A stretch of 64,000 bases of DNA from Rummeliibacillus pycnus_A. GTDB lineage: Bacteria; Bacillota; Bacilli; Bacillales_A; Planococcaceae. A program made the position numbers and the translations under genes. The DNA is taken from positions 3,162,001 through 3,226,000 of the forward strand of contig NZ_CP132291.1 of assembly GCF_044359855.1 (NCBI RefSeq). The letters run 5' to 3'. Shown here one piece after another: positions 1 through 8,367 of this stretch. The notes under the pieces are model-generated. The model saw only the letters and a program-made list of their open reading frames with translations, was not told the DNA's origin and searched no databases. Each line of letters begins with the position of its first letter. Position 1 is the first letter of the stretch.

Positions 1-6
1 ATAGAA

Positions 7-42
7 GAAACACAGACCAACCTATGGTCTGTGTTTCTTTTT
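7..42. terminator. Bidirectional intrinsic terminator
   Basis: A perfect 12-bp stem (7-18 with 26-37), loop of 7, followed by five T on the + strand and preceded by A-rich sequence that serves as the T-run on the - strand. It lies just after the stop of the lipoprotein gene (ends at 57 on the - strand) and presumably also closes a + strand gene left of the window. Confidence 0.85.
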
Positions 43-56
43 CGTGATAGCTGATT

Positions 57-1154
57 TTACATTTCTAAAACAAATGCTTTTAGCAAATCATCGTATTGGC
101 TATTCAAATCTTCATCAGTGGTTTGAATGTGCCACTTACCATCAACGTTTTTCATAGTAATTGAATAGTTACTTGAGTCGCTGCGTAGTTTTGTATTGTT
201 TAGAATTTGGTCAATTCGACTCATAGTATAAACTAAAGCATCTTTTTTCGCTTTATCATATTCATTATATGAATATTTTTTTTGATTTTTTTTCATAAAT
301 TGTGCGCTTACTTTTGTAGTTTGTTTGAACAAATCAGAAGTATCAAAGTTTTTTAATCTTACCATCACTTTTGCATTTTTTGCGTCTGCATATTCGATTT
401 GATAAGTTGGTTTGATTTTTCGATTTAATGCTTTACGGTATTTATCAATAAAAATTTTCTCAGTTTTTAAATCTGGTGCGTAATCCCCGGAACCTTCTTT
501 AATTTGATTTCCAAGTTCTTCATCAAATTTTTGGCTATCCTTAATCACATCATTTGTGAGTAAAGTTTTAAAATCAGGGTTTTCTTTGCTTAGGAATACG
601 TTATCGATGTAAGATGTAATTGCCTTTTTCGCATTTTCAGTATCATTTTTATATTTTGACGGATCCACTTTTACTACTAATTCTTTCTGTTTGTTACCTT
701 TATCATCGTAAATATGTGGTTGGAAATGAAGCTCATATTTTTCTTCTGGATTAATAGGGTATGCTAAATTGCCAGATGCCTTTTTCTCTGGTGAAACACT
801 TCCAGATAATTCTTTATAAGAATCTTCGTCTGGAGGATTTACATAAACTGTTTCAATCTTTTCATTGTTTTTATCATAAAGACTAAAATCTAATCCCGAT
901 ATAGATATTTCGTTTTTAGATTTATTATGTACTGTTATGTTTAACTTGAGGTAAGTTTTTTCTTCATTGTCATCATATTTACTGATTGCTATATATTCAC
1001 CTGAGTTGAGTTCGATTCCAACGTCACGTGCTTCTTGCTTAGAATCAGAACCGCTACCACTACCACTTGAACCACATGCTGTTAGAAGTAACGAAAGTAC
1101 TGCAAATAAACTAACGAATAACCACCTTTTCTTATTAATAACAAATCCCTCCAT
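57..1154 (-). CDS. Putative lipoprotein, DUF5105/DUF4352-like
   Basis: An exported lipoprotein of unknown function. A short positive N-terminus (NKKRW), a hydrophobic stretch and the lipobox LLTAC give a lipid-modified Cys around residue 27, followed by a Gly/Ser linker. Residues about 45-160 look like an immunoglobulin-type beta domain (many alternating hydrophobics, 'LNITVHNKSKNEISI'), as in DUF4352 proteins. The remaining C-terminal half is mixed alpha/beta and resembles DUF5105-type lipoproteins. The only in-frame canonical start (ATG, 1154) lies on top of the GGAGGG ribosome binding site. The site itself is spaced 7 nt from an in-frame ATT (Ile6), which would give the typical lipoprotein start M-NKKRW. 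The family call is tentative; lipoprotein status is firm. Confidence 0.75.
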   Translation of the reverse strand: MEGFVINKKRWLFVSLFAVLSLLLTACGSSGSGSGSDSKQEARDVGIELNSGEYIAISKYDDNEEKTYLKLNITVHNKSKNEISISGLDFSLYDKNNEKIETVYVNPPDEDSYKELSGSVSPEKKASGNLAYPINPEEKYELHFQPHIYDDKGNKQKELVVKVDPSKYKNDTENAKKAITSYIDNVFLSKENPDFKTLLTNDVIKDSQKFDEELGNQIKEGSGDYAPDLKTEKIFIDKYRKALNRKIKPTYQIEYADAKNAKVMVRLKNFDTSDLFKQTTKVSAQFMKKNQKKYSYNEYDKAKKDALVYTMSRIDQILNNTKLRSDSSNYSITMKNVDGKWHIQTTDEDLNSQYDDLLKAFVLEM

Positions 1155-1173
1155 TACAATAATTTCTAGATGA

Positions 1174-1801
1174 TTATAGCACTTCTCAAACCTTAATGTG
1201 GGTTAAAATGTAAAAATGGAATAAAAATACCAAATGAGGAATGGTTATAAAGAAATAAAAAATACGTTATATTCCATCTGTTTGATGAGTAATTACCTAT
1301 AAATGAATAAAGTAATTTATGTTAATTCTTTAAATAAATTTAGCTATGTCGAAATATTGAGTGTTTTGTATTGCAACATTTTCATATTTAGAAATATGGG
1401 AACGGAATTGTTAGGTGAAAGGTCTAATGAGAAATGAAATTCAAATGAAATATTTTAGTTTTTACATAAATATTTGATATTTTTACTTATCTTTTTGAGA
1501 ACGATTTAATACATCTCCTTATCTAATGAGTGGAATTGAAAAGCTTATTCGTGAAATCGGAGGTGTTATCCACGATATTGGTGGTCCAATTCGCGAAATT
1601 AGGTTGCTTATCCGCGAAATAATGATTTGTATTCGCGCAAAAGACAATTTAAGTCTCTTCAGCTTCCTCAATTACCATTTTTCACGACTACCTTTCCTTT
1701 AAAAAGAATATCCCTTCGCGAACAATGCACTTGAGCAATTATGATTTCTTTTGAATAAATAGATTTTTTGGGTTACTGGTAACTTCAGCTTATATTTATA
1801 T
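1174..1801. other. Intergenic region with a 21-bp-period array
   Basis: AT-rich and without a credible gene. It should hold the promoter of the - strand lipoprotein at its left end. The only structured part is the short tandem array listed separately at 1545-1637. No other repeat or RNA was recognised. Confidence 0.6.
1545..1637. repeat. Degenerate 21-bp tandem array (5 units)
   Basis: Units begin at 1545, 1566, 1587, 1608 and 1629, exactly 21 bp apart. Each carries a version of TTATCCGCGAAAT (TTATTCGTGAAAT, TTATCCACGATAT, CAATTCGCGAAAT, TTATCCGCGAAAT, GTATTCGCG), and the rest of the unit has diverged. The reverse complement of the core (CGCGAATA) resembles the AGCGAATA core of the array at 44892. 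Confidence 0.7.
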
Positions 1802-1837
1802 CAACACCACCTGAGCAATACAAATCAGGTGGTGTTG
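1802..1837. terminator. Hairpin downstream of the sigma-factor gene
   Basis: A perfect 13-bp stem (1802-1814 with 1825-1837, CAACACCACCTGA) around a 10-nt loop, seven bases beyond the stop of the - strand sigma gene. It has no strong T-run in either direction, so termination is likely but not certain. A similar CACCACCT stem occurs at 23661. Confidence 0.55.
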
Positions 1838-1843
1838 TTCATA

Positions 1844-2317
1844 TTAAATTTCTTTTCTTACTTTCTCTATTATCCGCATCCGTCTCTTTTGCAAAGTAGC
1901 AACAGAAGCATGATATTTCGCTGACAATTCTTCATATGAATAGCCCCCGATGTAATAGTCTATGAGAAATTGCTGCTCCTCTTTAGAGATCTTGTTGAGC
2001 AATCCCTCTAATATATAGGATACTTCGGATTCGATTGATGTTGGCATATAAAGCTCGATGATGTCATCTTGTTCCGGCTGATAGCGTTCTTCATAACGAT
2101 TTTCTTTTTTTAGTTCATCTAAAATGCTGCCACGGATACAGGTAAAGGCATAGGGTGCAAAATCTCCCTGTACATGATCATACTTTTCCCAGGCTTTCCA
2201 TAAGGCAATGCGTGCTGTTTGAGCATAGTGTTCATGGTTTTTGTAAATACGGCATTTTCGAATTGCTGCAGAGATCATGGGTTCATATTGCTCTAAAATT
2301 TCATCAAATTGAAACAT
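1844..2317 (-). CDS. Small RNA polymerase sigma-70 family factor
   Basis: A 157-residue two-domain sigma factor. Residues about 10-75 form region 2 (a helix-rich segment ending in 'FTCIRGSILDELKKENRY', the core-binding and -10 recognition part). Residues about 105-157 form region 4 with an HTH ('SYEELSAKYHASVATLQKRR'). It lacks regions 1.1 and 3, like ECF or Xpf/phage-type factors. The ATG at 2317 is the only sensible start. The upstream intergenic region is shared with a divergent PP2C-like phosphatase. Such phosphatases often control sigma factors through partner switching, but no anti-sigma gene is visible here. The target regulon is unknown. Confidence 0.8.
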   Translation of the reverse strand: MFQFDEILEQYEPMISAAIRKCRIYKNHEHYAQTARIALWKAWEKYDHVQGDFAPYAFTCIRGSILDELKKENRYEERYQPEQDDIIELYMPTSIESEVSYILEGLLNKISKEEQQFLIDYYIGGYSYEELSAKYHASVATLQKRRMRIIEKVRKEI

Positions 2318-2719
2318 AATTTGTGTCCATTCTCATTGTGCACAACGCTTGTTTTCCTAGGTGCACCCAGAATACAGATTTGTGTTGTCATCTGTAAAAT
2401 GAACAAAATGGCATTTTAGAGGGCTAAAACACACAAAATAGGTCTGTCGAAGAAATGTCGAACATTAGCAAAAACCCGTCATTAGTGTGTTTGTAGCAAT
2501 GATAAAAATTTGATAAGTACTAAATTTTCAAGTGGTTTATTCAGTTTCTATACAATTTTTGATTTTTTATAATATTCACTTAATTATGAATTAATTGTTA
2601 CAAATTACATAATATGTAACTAATATATTCTAGATAATGGTAATGTATGGTTATAAAGTATTGTTGATGGATGGAGGTCTTGGGATATGAGTATGGAAGT
2701 TTAATAGTATTGATAGATA
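2318..2719. other. Divergent intergenic region, sigma factor / PP2C
   Basis: Must contain both promoters. Visible features are an inverted repeat ACAGAT-N10-ATCTGT (around 2374-2395), the palindrome AAAATGGCATTTT (around 2406-2418) and a direct repeat TGTCGAA (around 2446-2463). None matches a site I can name. A very short ORF (ATG at about 2687, five codons) follows a GGAGG site but is too short to defend. Confidence 0.4.
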
Positions 2720-2773
2720 ATGCCAAAGGGGAGTTATTCACTTAATCTAAAAAAGAATGGGAGTTGTTCTAGG

Positions 2774-3661
2774 ATGATTAACGTGTTAGGTGTTATTTAT
2801 GAAGAAGGGTATAAAAAGGAGCTAGAGGATGCATATGTATGTGATCAAAAAAACAATCGATTTGCGGTAATTGATGGGGATTCTGGTTTTGGTCCTTTTT
2901 CTGGCGTAGAGGCTGCTCACACTATCAGAAAATTTCTTCTAGATAAATCTTACGAAAATGATTCTTTGGAACACATCCTAAGATCAGCGAATATTGAAAT
3001 GCGAAGAGCGAAAAGAGGAATGACAATATGGGATGATCTTGGTGATATGGAAAAGTACATAAGGAATTGTTGTAGTGTAGCCGCAATTCAAATAAGAGAT
3101 GATACGTTGCACTATATTCAAACAGGAAATTGTATGTTATTTGTGCAATATCAAAACGGTACCATACGTAGCTTAACCTATGACCACACAACCAAAATTC
3201 AAGAAAAATATATTCGAAAAGTAAAGCTTCAATTTAATGGTTTAAAAAAGACGTTGAGGAGAAATTACACAGAAAAGAAGTTAGTGCAATGCTATGAAAA
3301 CGCGCTGACGTTGACTCAATCTTTTCGTATGCAGTGTTGCGAAAGCTTTAATACGTATGAAGGATATGGAATCATAGACGGAAGTAGAGAAACTTCGAGC
3401 TTCTGGGAAATAGGGAAAATTCCATTGATGGATGTAAAGAAAATCGCATTAGTAACAGATGGTTTTCAATTACTAAGTCATAGACCACCAAGTCATGAAA
3501 ATTGGATGGAATCAGCAAAGCAAATTTTCAATAGAGGACTCAAAAGTACCTGCACGAAAATCACCCTAATGGAAAAGAATGACCCATACTGTCAACAATT
3601 CCCCAGAGCCGAACGCTCCGATGATAAAACAGGGATTTTGTTGGAGGTTTTGAGGAGTTAA
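2774..3661 (+). CDS. PP2C-like protein phosphatase domain protein
   Basis: Probably a PP2C/SpoIIE-type Ser/Thr phosphatase fold. An early acidic motif DGDSGFG (about residue 34), a central core strand ('NCCSVAAIQIRDDTLHYIQTG') and the late motif DDKTG near the C-terminus match the metal-binding motifs of this family. There is no signal peptide or membrane segment, so it is cytoplasmic. I chose ATG 2774 over the upstream ATG at 2720, because 2720 has no ribosome site and the conserved fold starts at 'MINVLGVIYEEG'. It faces the sigma-factor gene divergently, which suggests a regulatory pair, but this is inference. The middle part (residues 130-200) is poorly conserved to my eye. Confidence 0.65.
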   Translation: MINVLGVIYEEGYKKELEDAYVCDQKNNRFAVIDGDSGFGPFSGVEAAHTIRKFLLDKSYENDSLEHILRSANIEMRRAKRGMTIWDDLGDMEKYIRNCCSVAAIQIRDDTLHYIQTGNCMLFVQYQNGTIRSLTYDHTTKIQEKYIRKVKLQFNGLKKTLRRNYTEKKLVQCYENALTLTQSFRMQCCESFNTYEGYGIIDGSRETSSFWEIGKIPLMDVKKIALVTDGFQLLSHRPPSHENWMESAKQIFNRGLKSTCTKITLMEKNDPYCQQFPRAERSDDKTGILLEVLRS

Positions 3662-3769
3662 TAAGCTTTTTGAACATCTTATTTAAACACTAAAAAGATG
3701 TAAATTAAAATTGAATTAAACTTTGGACAACTTTGCTCTAAATATGAATTATTGGGATAAAATAAGATT

Positions 3770-4600
3770 ATGAAAAAGTTAATATTACTTATATTAATCG
3801 GTTTATTTACGTTCAGTACAATTAAATTGTTTTCAGTTTCTACAGTAAAAGCAAATAGACCTATGATGGTGATTGCACATAGAGGGGCGAATGACAAAGC
3901 GCCTGAGGAAACAATGCCAGCTTATAAAATAGCAGTTCAAGAAAAAGCGAATTATATTGAAATGGATTTAAGGGAAACGAAGGATAATCAGTTAGTTCTG
4001 ATGCATGATCCGACGATAGATCGAACAACAAATGGGAATGGAGAGGTAAATCAATATAGCTTACAGGAACTCCAAAAGTTTGATGCTGGAAGTTGGTTTA
4101 ACCCAACATACAAAAACGAAAGAATCATAACGCTTGAAGAACTTATAAATCAATTTGGTTCAAAAACAAATTATTTCATAGAAACACGACTGGTAGATAA
4201 TAAGCTGAAGATGGAAAAGCCATTAGTAGATTTATTAAATAAGAAAGGGCTAATTAAGAAAAACAAGGTGATCATTGAATCTTTTTCAGCTATGAGTCTA
4301 AAGAAAATACATGACATTAACAATAAAATTCCCCTTGTCCAATTGATGCTTTGTACTAGTCAAAAGGATTTTACAACCGAAAAAATAAATCAGTGGAAAA
4401 AATATGCAATGGGGATAGGCGTGAACTCAACTTTGGTTAACAAAGCATTAATCGATATTCTTCATCAAAACCACCTGAAAGTGTATCCATTCTTTTTTAA
4501 TACGGAGACAGAACTAGCTGAACAAAAACGAGTCATGAAAGACGGAGCAGACGGTGTATTTACGAATCACATATCTGATACGCAGTCATTATTGAAATGA
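3770..4600 (+). CDS. Secreted glycerophosphodiester phosphodiesterase
   Basis: Hydrolyses glycerophosphodiesters to glycerol-3-phosphate plus an alcohol, outside the membrane. Residues 1-28 are a signal peptide or anchor (KK, long hydrophobic run, 'VKANRP'). The catalytic motifs of the GDPD TIM barrel are present: HRG at about 37-39, the EMDLRET segment, LMHDPTIDRTT, and the C-terminal 'DGVFTNHISD' that usually reads DGI.TD.P. The usual second-half IEIK motif reads FIETRL, so the metal-binding glutamate is kept. It is a single gene with no operon partner, followed by a strong terminator. It could release phosphate or glycerol from lipid or teichoic-acid debris, like the phosphatases further right. 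Confidence 0.88.
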   Translation: MKKLILLILIGLFTFSTIKLFSVSTVKANRPMMVIAHRGANDKAPEETMPAYKIAVQEKANYIEMDLRETKDNQLVLMHDPTIDRTTNGNGEVNQYSLQELQKFDAGSWFNPTYKNERIITLEELINQFGSKTNYFIETRLVDNKLKMEKPLVDLLNKKGLIKKNKVIIESFSAMSLKKIHDINNKIPLVQLMLCTSQKDFTTEKINQWKKYAMGIGVNSTLVNKALIDILHQNHLKVYPFFFNTETELAEQKRVMKDGADGVFTNHISDTQSLLK

Positions 4601-4646
4601 TTAGAATGACCAATTGCACCAACTAAATAATTGATTGCAAAATAAG

Positions 4647-4683
4647 AAACCCTTGCTTCCTTAAATGGAAGCGAGGGTTTTGC
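4647..4683 (+). terminator. Intrinsic terminator after the GDPD gene
   Basis: A 14-bp stem (4647-4660 with 4667-4680; one G-T pair), loop TTAAAT, and TTTT on the + strand. Confidence 0.85.
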
Positions 4684-4897
4684 TTGAAAATCGTAGATAA
4701 AAAATTCATTAGATAACATATTAAGAGTATTTTATTGATAGGTTGAGTGTAAGGATTTGACTAATTAGAGGTTAAAGTGGTGGGGACTAAAGATGATTTA
4801 TGCGAGCCGAACTATTTGAACAGAAATAATATACTTACTAGTCATGGTTCAAAAATAATACTAAAATAGAATAATAGTAAGTAAAGGTGGTTTTATC

Positions 4898-5758
4898 GTG
4901 AGAAAATTGTCATACATAATTTTAGTAGGAGCGCTATTAGCTGGTTGTGGTAACAGTGAAGAGCCGAAAAAAAGTGCAGAAAGTGCAAATTCTACATATA
5001 CAAAAGCTGTAGAGCAGGGAAAACTCGCATTAACAGATGGGGATATTGATAAAGCGTTAGCGTCTTTTGAATTAGCGCTAGACGAAAAACCCGAAGATTC
5101 GCAAGCCAAAAACTATGTAACACAATTAAAGAAAACAAAAGAGATTGAAAATTTAATCGATGATAAGGAATATAAAAAAGCGATTAAGCAAGCAAATGGA
5201 TTACTGGATTCTACAGACATACTCAATAGCGTAAGTGGACAAGTAGAGAATCTACGTCAAGAAGCAAAGAAAAAACAAGGCAAAGAGCTTGCTGCTAAAA
5301 CAAAAAAAGAGCAAGCTTCTTCAAGTAACATCAGTACATCTCAATCTCAACCGCAAACACAAACAAGAAATAATATGTATCAAGTATATTCAAATCGCGC
5401 ATCTTCAATTGTCACAAATTATGATAATCTTGCTGCAATGATTGACGGTACAACACAAGGTTCAGAAGATAAAATGATCAATGCAGAAAATGCACGTTAT
5501 GCGCAATGGGATGCATTACTAAATGACATCTATGGTACATTAAAAACAAAATTGCCAGCAAGTGATTTTAATAATCTACGAAACTACCAACGTCAATGGA
5601 TTAATGGCCGCGATGCTACTGCAGATCGAGCAAGTATAGATGCAGAAAGTATGGATTCGTATACACCAAAAGTATCACACGCTATGTCCTTAGCAGAAGT
5701 TACGAAAGAACGCTGTTATGAATTACTAAATGACTATGCAGCTCAACTTCAACGATAA
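4898..5758 (+). CDS. Lipoprotein with TPR-like and LprI-type domains
   Basis: Begins at GTG 4898, 8 nt after AAAGGTGG. The lipobox LLAGC makes it a surface lipoprotein. Residues about 30-120 contain two or three TPR-like helix pairs ('AVEQGKLALTDGDIDKALASFELALDEKPED'). A Gln/Ser/Thr-rich linker follows at about 135-160. The C-terminal 120 residues have the spacing of the LprI (DUF1311, lysozyme-inhibitor-like) domain: W..LLN.IY..LK, then 'QRQWINGRD', then the final 'TKERCYELLNDY'. The classical LprI cysteines are mostly missing; one Cys remains in the last helix. Function is unproven; cell-envelope protection is the family association. Confidence 0.75.
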   Translation: MRKLSYIILVGALLAGCGNSEEPKKSAESANSTYTKAVEQGKLALTDGDIDKALASFELALDEKPEDSQAKNYVTQLKKTKEIENLIDDKEYKKAIKQANGLLDSTDILNSVSGQVENLRQEAKKKQGKELAAKTKKEQASSSNISTSQSQPQTQTRNNMYQVYSNRASSIVTNYDNLAAMIDGTTQGSEDKMINAENARYAQWDALLNDIYGTLKTKLPASDFNNLRNYQRQWINGRDATADRASIDAESMDSYTPKVSHAMSLAEVTKERCYELLNDYAAQLQR

Positions 5759-5927
5759 AGACAGTTGATTCAAAACCTATAATATATCCGTTACTAGATT
5801 ACAAAACAATTCCGTGTATCAATTTTGATTGGTAGATTACAATGAAGACTCTGTGGAGAGGAAATCTCTATAAAGTCTTTATTTATTTTCGTTCTCTAGG
5901 GATAAAATCAGAAAATTATTCTAATAT

Positions 5928-5977
5928 AAAAGGCATGAATGCTGAATAAACAGCACTCATGCCTTTTATATTTTTTT
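5928..5977. terminator. Convergent bidirectional terminator
   Basis: A long imperfect hairpin (AAAAGGCATGA paired with TCATGCCTTTT, an inner stem GCTG/CAGC, loop AATAAA) with T-runs in both directions. It sits between the LprI-type lipoprotein gene (+) and the ABC ATPase gene (-). A weaker hairpin at about 5843-5880 precedes it. Confidence 0.85.
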
Positions 5978-6002
5978 GAATAGCCTTTAGTAGAAATGCT
6001 CA

Positions 6003-7067
6003 CTATCCTAAAAGCTTTTCTGTCTCTTTATCAAAAAAATAGATGTTTTGTGGATCGATGCTAATGGAGAGAGTAGTACCAGCATCAATTTCATGTTGTC
6101 CACTCCATTTTGCAGCCCATGCTTCTTGAGGCATATAGAATGTGACATGTGTTTCATGTCCAAGCTGTTCTATACTTCGAACGTGCATTTGTAAGTCCCC
6201 ACCTTTTTGTAAATGCTCTGGACGTATGCCAATAAGAAATTCCTCTTGTTGTGGAAGGGTGGTTGCGATTGACTGTGGTAGCTCGATTTTCCATTCGCCT
6301 TCAATTATTAATTGCTGCTCTTTACAAATTGCTCGCGCGATATTCATTTTCGGTGAGCCGATAAACCGAGCAACAAATAGATTTTGCGGATGATTGTATA
6401 AATCGAGTGGCTTTCCAATTTGCTGAATGACGCCTTCATGCAGGACCATAATGCGATCGCCCATTGTCATTGCTTCTGTTTGGTCATGAGTGACATAAAG
6501 AATGGTTAGACCGAGCTTTTGTTGAATACGGCGAATTTCTGTCCGCATTTGTGCTCGAAGCTGTGCATCTAAATTGGATAAGGGCTCATCCATTAAGCAA
6601 ATCGGTGCATCGTTGACAATAGCACGTGCTAATGCAACGCGTTGTTGTTGGCCTCCTGATAATTCATGAGGCTTTTGTGATAAATGGTTTTCTAAGCTAG
6701 TCAATGCCACAGCATCCTTTAGTAGCTTTTCCTGTTCTTTCTTGGATATCTTCCTCATTTTTAAATTAAATAAAATATTTTGCTCAACCGTTAGATGAGG
6801 ATAGAGCGCATAATGCTGAAAAACCATCGATATTTGTCGGTTACGGGGTGGCTCATCATTCATTTCCTGACCGTTGATAGTAAGTACACCGGCTGTAATG
6901 TTCTCTAGTCCTGCAATCATATTTAATAAGGTGCTTTTACCAGAACCTGATGGACCAACAATCACAAAAAATTCCCCTTTTTGAATATCTACATTAATAT
7001 CCTTTAGAATGAATTGCTGCTGATTATTGTATGTTTTTTGTAAATGCTTAAGCTCTATAAAAGCCAT
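6003..7067 (-). CDS. MalK/UgpC/MsmX-type ABC transporter ATPase
   Basis: A cytoplasmic ATPase subunit of an import-type ABC transporter. It has Walker A GPSGSGKST (about residue 37), a Q-loop in 'VFQHYALYPHLT', signature LSGGQQQR, Walker B ICLMDEP, H-loop THD, then a MalK-like C-terminal domain with the IGIRPEHL motif (TOBE-type) after residue 235. The start is ATG 7067, 8 nt after GGAGG; the ATG at 7082 overlaps that site. It is the second gene of an operon behind the YvgK-like molybdate regulator (42 nt gap) and diverges from modAB, which has no modC. I infer that it energises ModB, but the sequence type is the sugar/multi-substrate one. A promiscuous MsmX role is the alternative. Confidence 0.85.
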   Translation of the reverse strand: MAFIELKHLQKTYNNQQQFILKDINVDIQKGEFFVIVGPSGSGKSTLLNMIAGLENITAGVLTINGQEMNDEPPRNRQISMVFQHYALYPHLTVEQNILFNLKMRKISKKEQEKLLKDAVALTSLENHLSQKPHELSGGQQQRVALARAIVNDAPICLMDEPLSNLDAQLRAQMRTEIRRIQQKLGLTILYVTHDQTEAMTMGDRIMVLHEGVIQQIGKPLDLYNHPQNLFVARFIGSPKMNIARAICKEQQLIIEGEWKIELPQSIATTLPQQEEFLIGIRPEHLQKGGDLQMHVRSIEQLGHETHVTFYMPQEAWAAKWSGQHEIDAGTTLSISIDPQNIYFFDKETEKLLG

Positions 7068-7109
7068 CCATCTTGCCTCCACTAAATTCGTATATATAAT
7101 AGAAGATTC

Positions 7110-8024
7110 TCAAAATGTTTCGTGGATAATCGTTCCTGTTTTTGAAAGATCATAGCCTCCAATTGAACTCAATTCAGCGTGAAATGCTTCAGATGTTAAT
7201 ATTTTCTGTACTTCTTCAATAAGCAGGTGATTTTTTTCAGTTTTTAATAGAACAAGATCATAACGTTCATCAATAAAAGGTACAAAATCAACATCCACCA
7301 ATTTGGTTGTTTTTTCAATCCCAATTCCGACATTCGCTTCTCCAGTTGCTATTGCTGAGGCAACACCGAGGTGATTGGTTTCTTCTTGGTCATAGCCCTG
7401 AATCGTTGAAGGAATAATATGATGGATGCGAAGCTGTTCATCTAGAAGTGTGCGTGCACCAGAGCCCTTTTCGCGATTCATCATCATAACATTTGGTTTT
7501 GCTAAATCTTTAAAGGAATGAATGTGTAGTGGATTTCCCTTTTGAACATAAAATCCAGCTTTTCGTGATACGACATTGACTATAATATAGGGTTGGCTAA
7601 CAAATAGTTTTTTGACATACGGCGTATTGTATTCACCTGTATCGCCATCATACATATGTAGGCTCGCAATATCTGTCTCTCCTTGATATAAGGCAATTAG
7701 ACCATTCAAGCTTCCCTCATGTGAACGGAGTGTTTTATAATAACCGTTTTTTGTAATATATTTTCCTAGCAAATCAAGGACTAAATCTTGACCGCTAATA
7801 ACGATTGTTTGATTATCTCGAGTCATCGGTTTTGATGTAGCATCTTTATTGCTTATTTTTTGTTTTTCGATATAAGCCTCTAAATCAAGAGCATCTATAC
7901 GCATTTGTCGACCAACGCGAAAGACGGGAATTTCACCTTTTTTCACGAGATCGTAAGTAGTGAGTTTCGATATTTTTAATAGTTGTGCGACTTCTTCAAT
8001 TGTATAGGAACGTTCCTGTGACAT
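7110..8024 (-). CDS. YvgK-like HTH plus substrate-binding-domain regulator
   Basis: One-component regulator. Residues 5-55 are an excisionase/MerR-type HTH ('YTIEEVAQLLKISKLTTYDL' followed by a short wing with 'FRVGRQMRI'). Residues about 70-300 are a periplasmic-binding-protein-like (PF12727-type) domain, as in B. subtilis YvgK, which sits beside the molybdate genes yvgLM. In this family the PBP domain is expected to sense the transported oxyanion or the cofactor. GGAGGG lies 6 nt before the ATG. It is divergent from modAB, with a 46-bp perfect palindrome in between as the likely operator. It is co-transcribed with the downstream ABC ATPase. Confidence 0.85.
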   Translation of the reverse strand: MSQERSYTIEEVAQLLKISKLTTYDLVKKGEIPVFRVGRQMRIDALDLEAYIEKQKISNKDATSKPMTRDNQTIVISGQDLVLDLLGKYITKNGYYKTLRSHEGSLNGLIALYQGETDIASLHMYDGDTGEYNTPYVKKLFVSQPYIIVNVVSRKAGFYVQKGNPLHIHSFKDLAKPNVMMMNREKGSGARTLLDEQLRIHHIIPSTIQGYDQEETNHLGVASAIATGEANVGIGIEKTTKLVDVDFVPFIDERYDLVLLKTEKNHLLIEEVQKILTSEAFHAELSSIGGYDLSKTGTIIHETF

Positions 8025-8055
8025 AGCAATCCCTCCATTACTTTATCCCGCATTA

Positions 8056-8247
8056 ACGGGCAGTAATCCCCCACCTCAAAATTGAGAGAGAAGCAAAGAA
8101 GATAGGTGGGGGGATAACTGTCCGTAAAAGCCCGAATTAATGAACACAGACTAAGATTGCCACGTCCTGTGGCAATGTCTGTGTGACTCACATCCTGTGA
8201 GCCTCAACTAACCATCAGTGGGGGATGAAGAAAACCCCCACTGATGG
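8056..8247. repeat. Four-hairpin structured element, probably dispersed
   Basis: Four consecutive stem-loops fill the space before the mod genes: 8056-8076 with 8104-8125 (near perfect, 21 bp); 8145-8151 plus 8156-8163 with 8169-8183; 8187-8192 with 8196-8201; and 8212-8224 with 8235-8247 (13 bp perfect). The second and third hairpins share layout and bases with the repeats at 14760 and 30002. The element therefore looks like a member or relative of a dispersed family and not a riboswitch dedicated to this gene. On the - strand it would be the leader of the regulator gene. Confidence 0.6.
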
Positions 8248-8321
8248 AAGTTTCACTTTATAGTAACGCATTTATTTTGCTTTTGTCACAAAAAAGGACG
8301 CTCGGATTATTTTATTTTTAA

Positions 8322-8367
8322 TTATAATTAGTTATAATTAGATATATCTAATTATAACTAATTATAA
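8322..8367. promoter_or_regulatory. 46-bp perfect palindromic operator upstream of modA
   Basis: Built from the decamer TTATAATTAG: two direct copies (8322-8341), a centre ATATAT, then two inverted copies CTAATTATAA (8348-8367). All 23 base pairs match. It ends 14 bp before the modA start codon and contains TATAAT hexamers (for example 8333-8338) that could serve as the -10 box. The divergent YvgK-like regulator is the obvious binder; this is inference. Confidence 0.75.

Noticed and set aside
1174..1843. tRNA or rRNA genes in the longer gaps of the window
   Set aside because: No cloverleaf with a GTTCRANNC-type T-loop or rRNA-like conserved block was found in this or the other gaps.
2687..2704. 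Five-codon ORF behind a GGAGG site upstream of the PP2C-like gene
   Set aside because: Too short to support as a gene; may be chance or a leader codon string.
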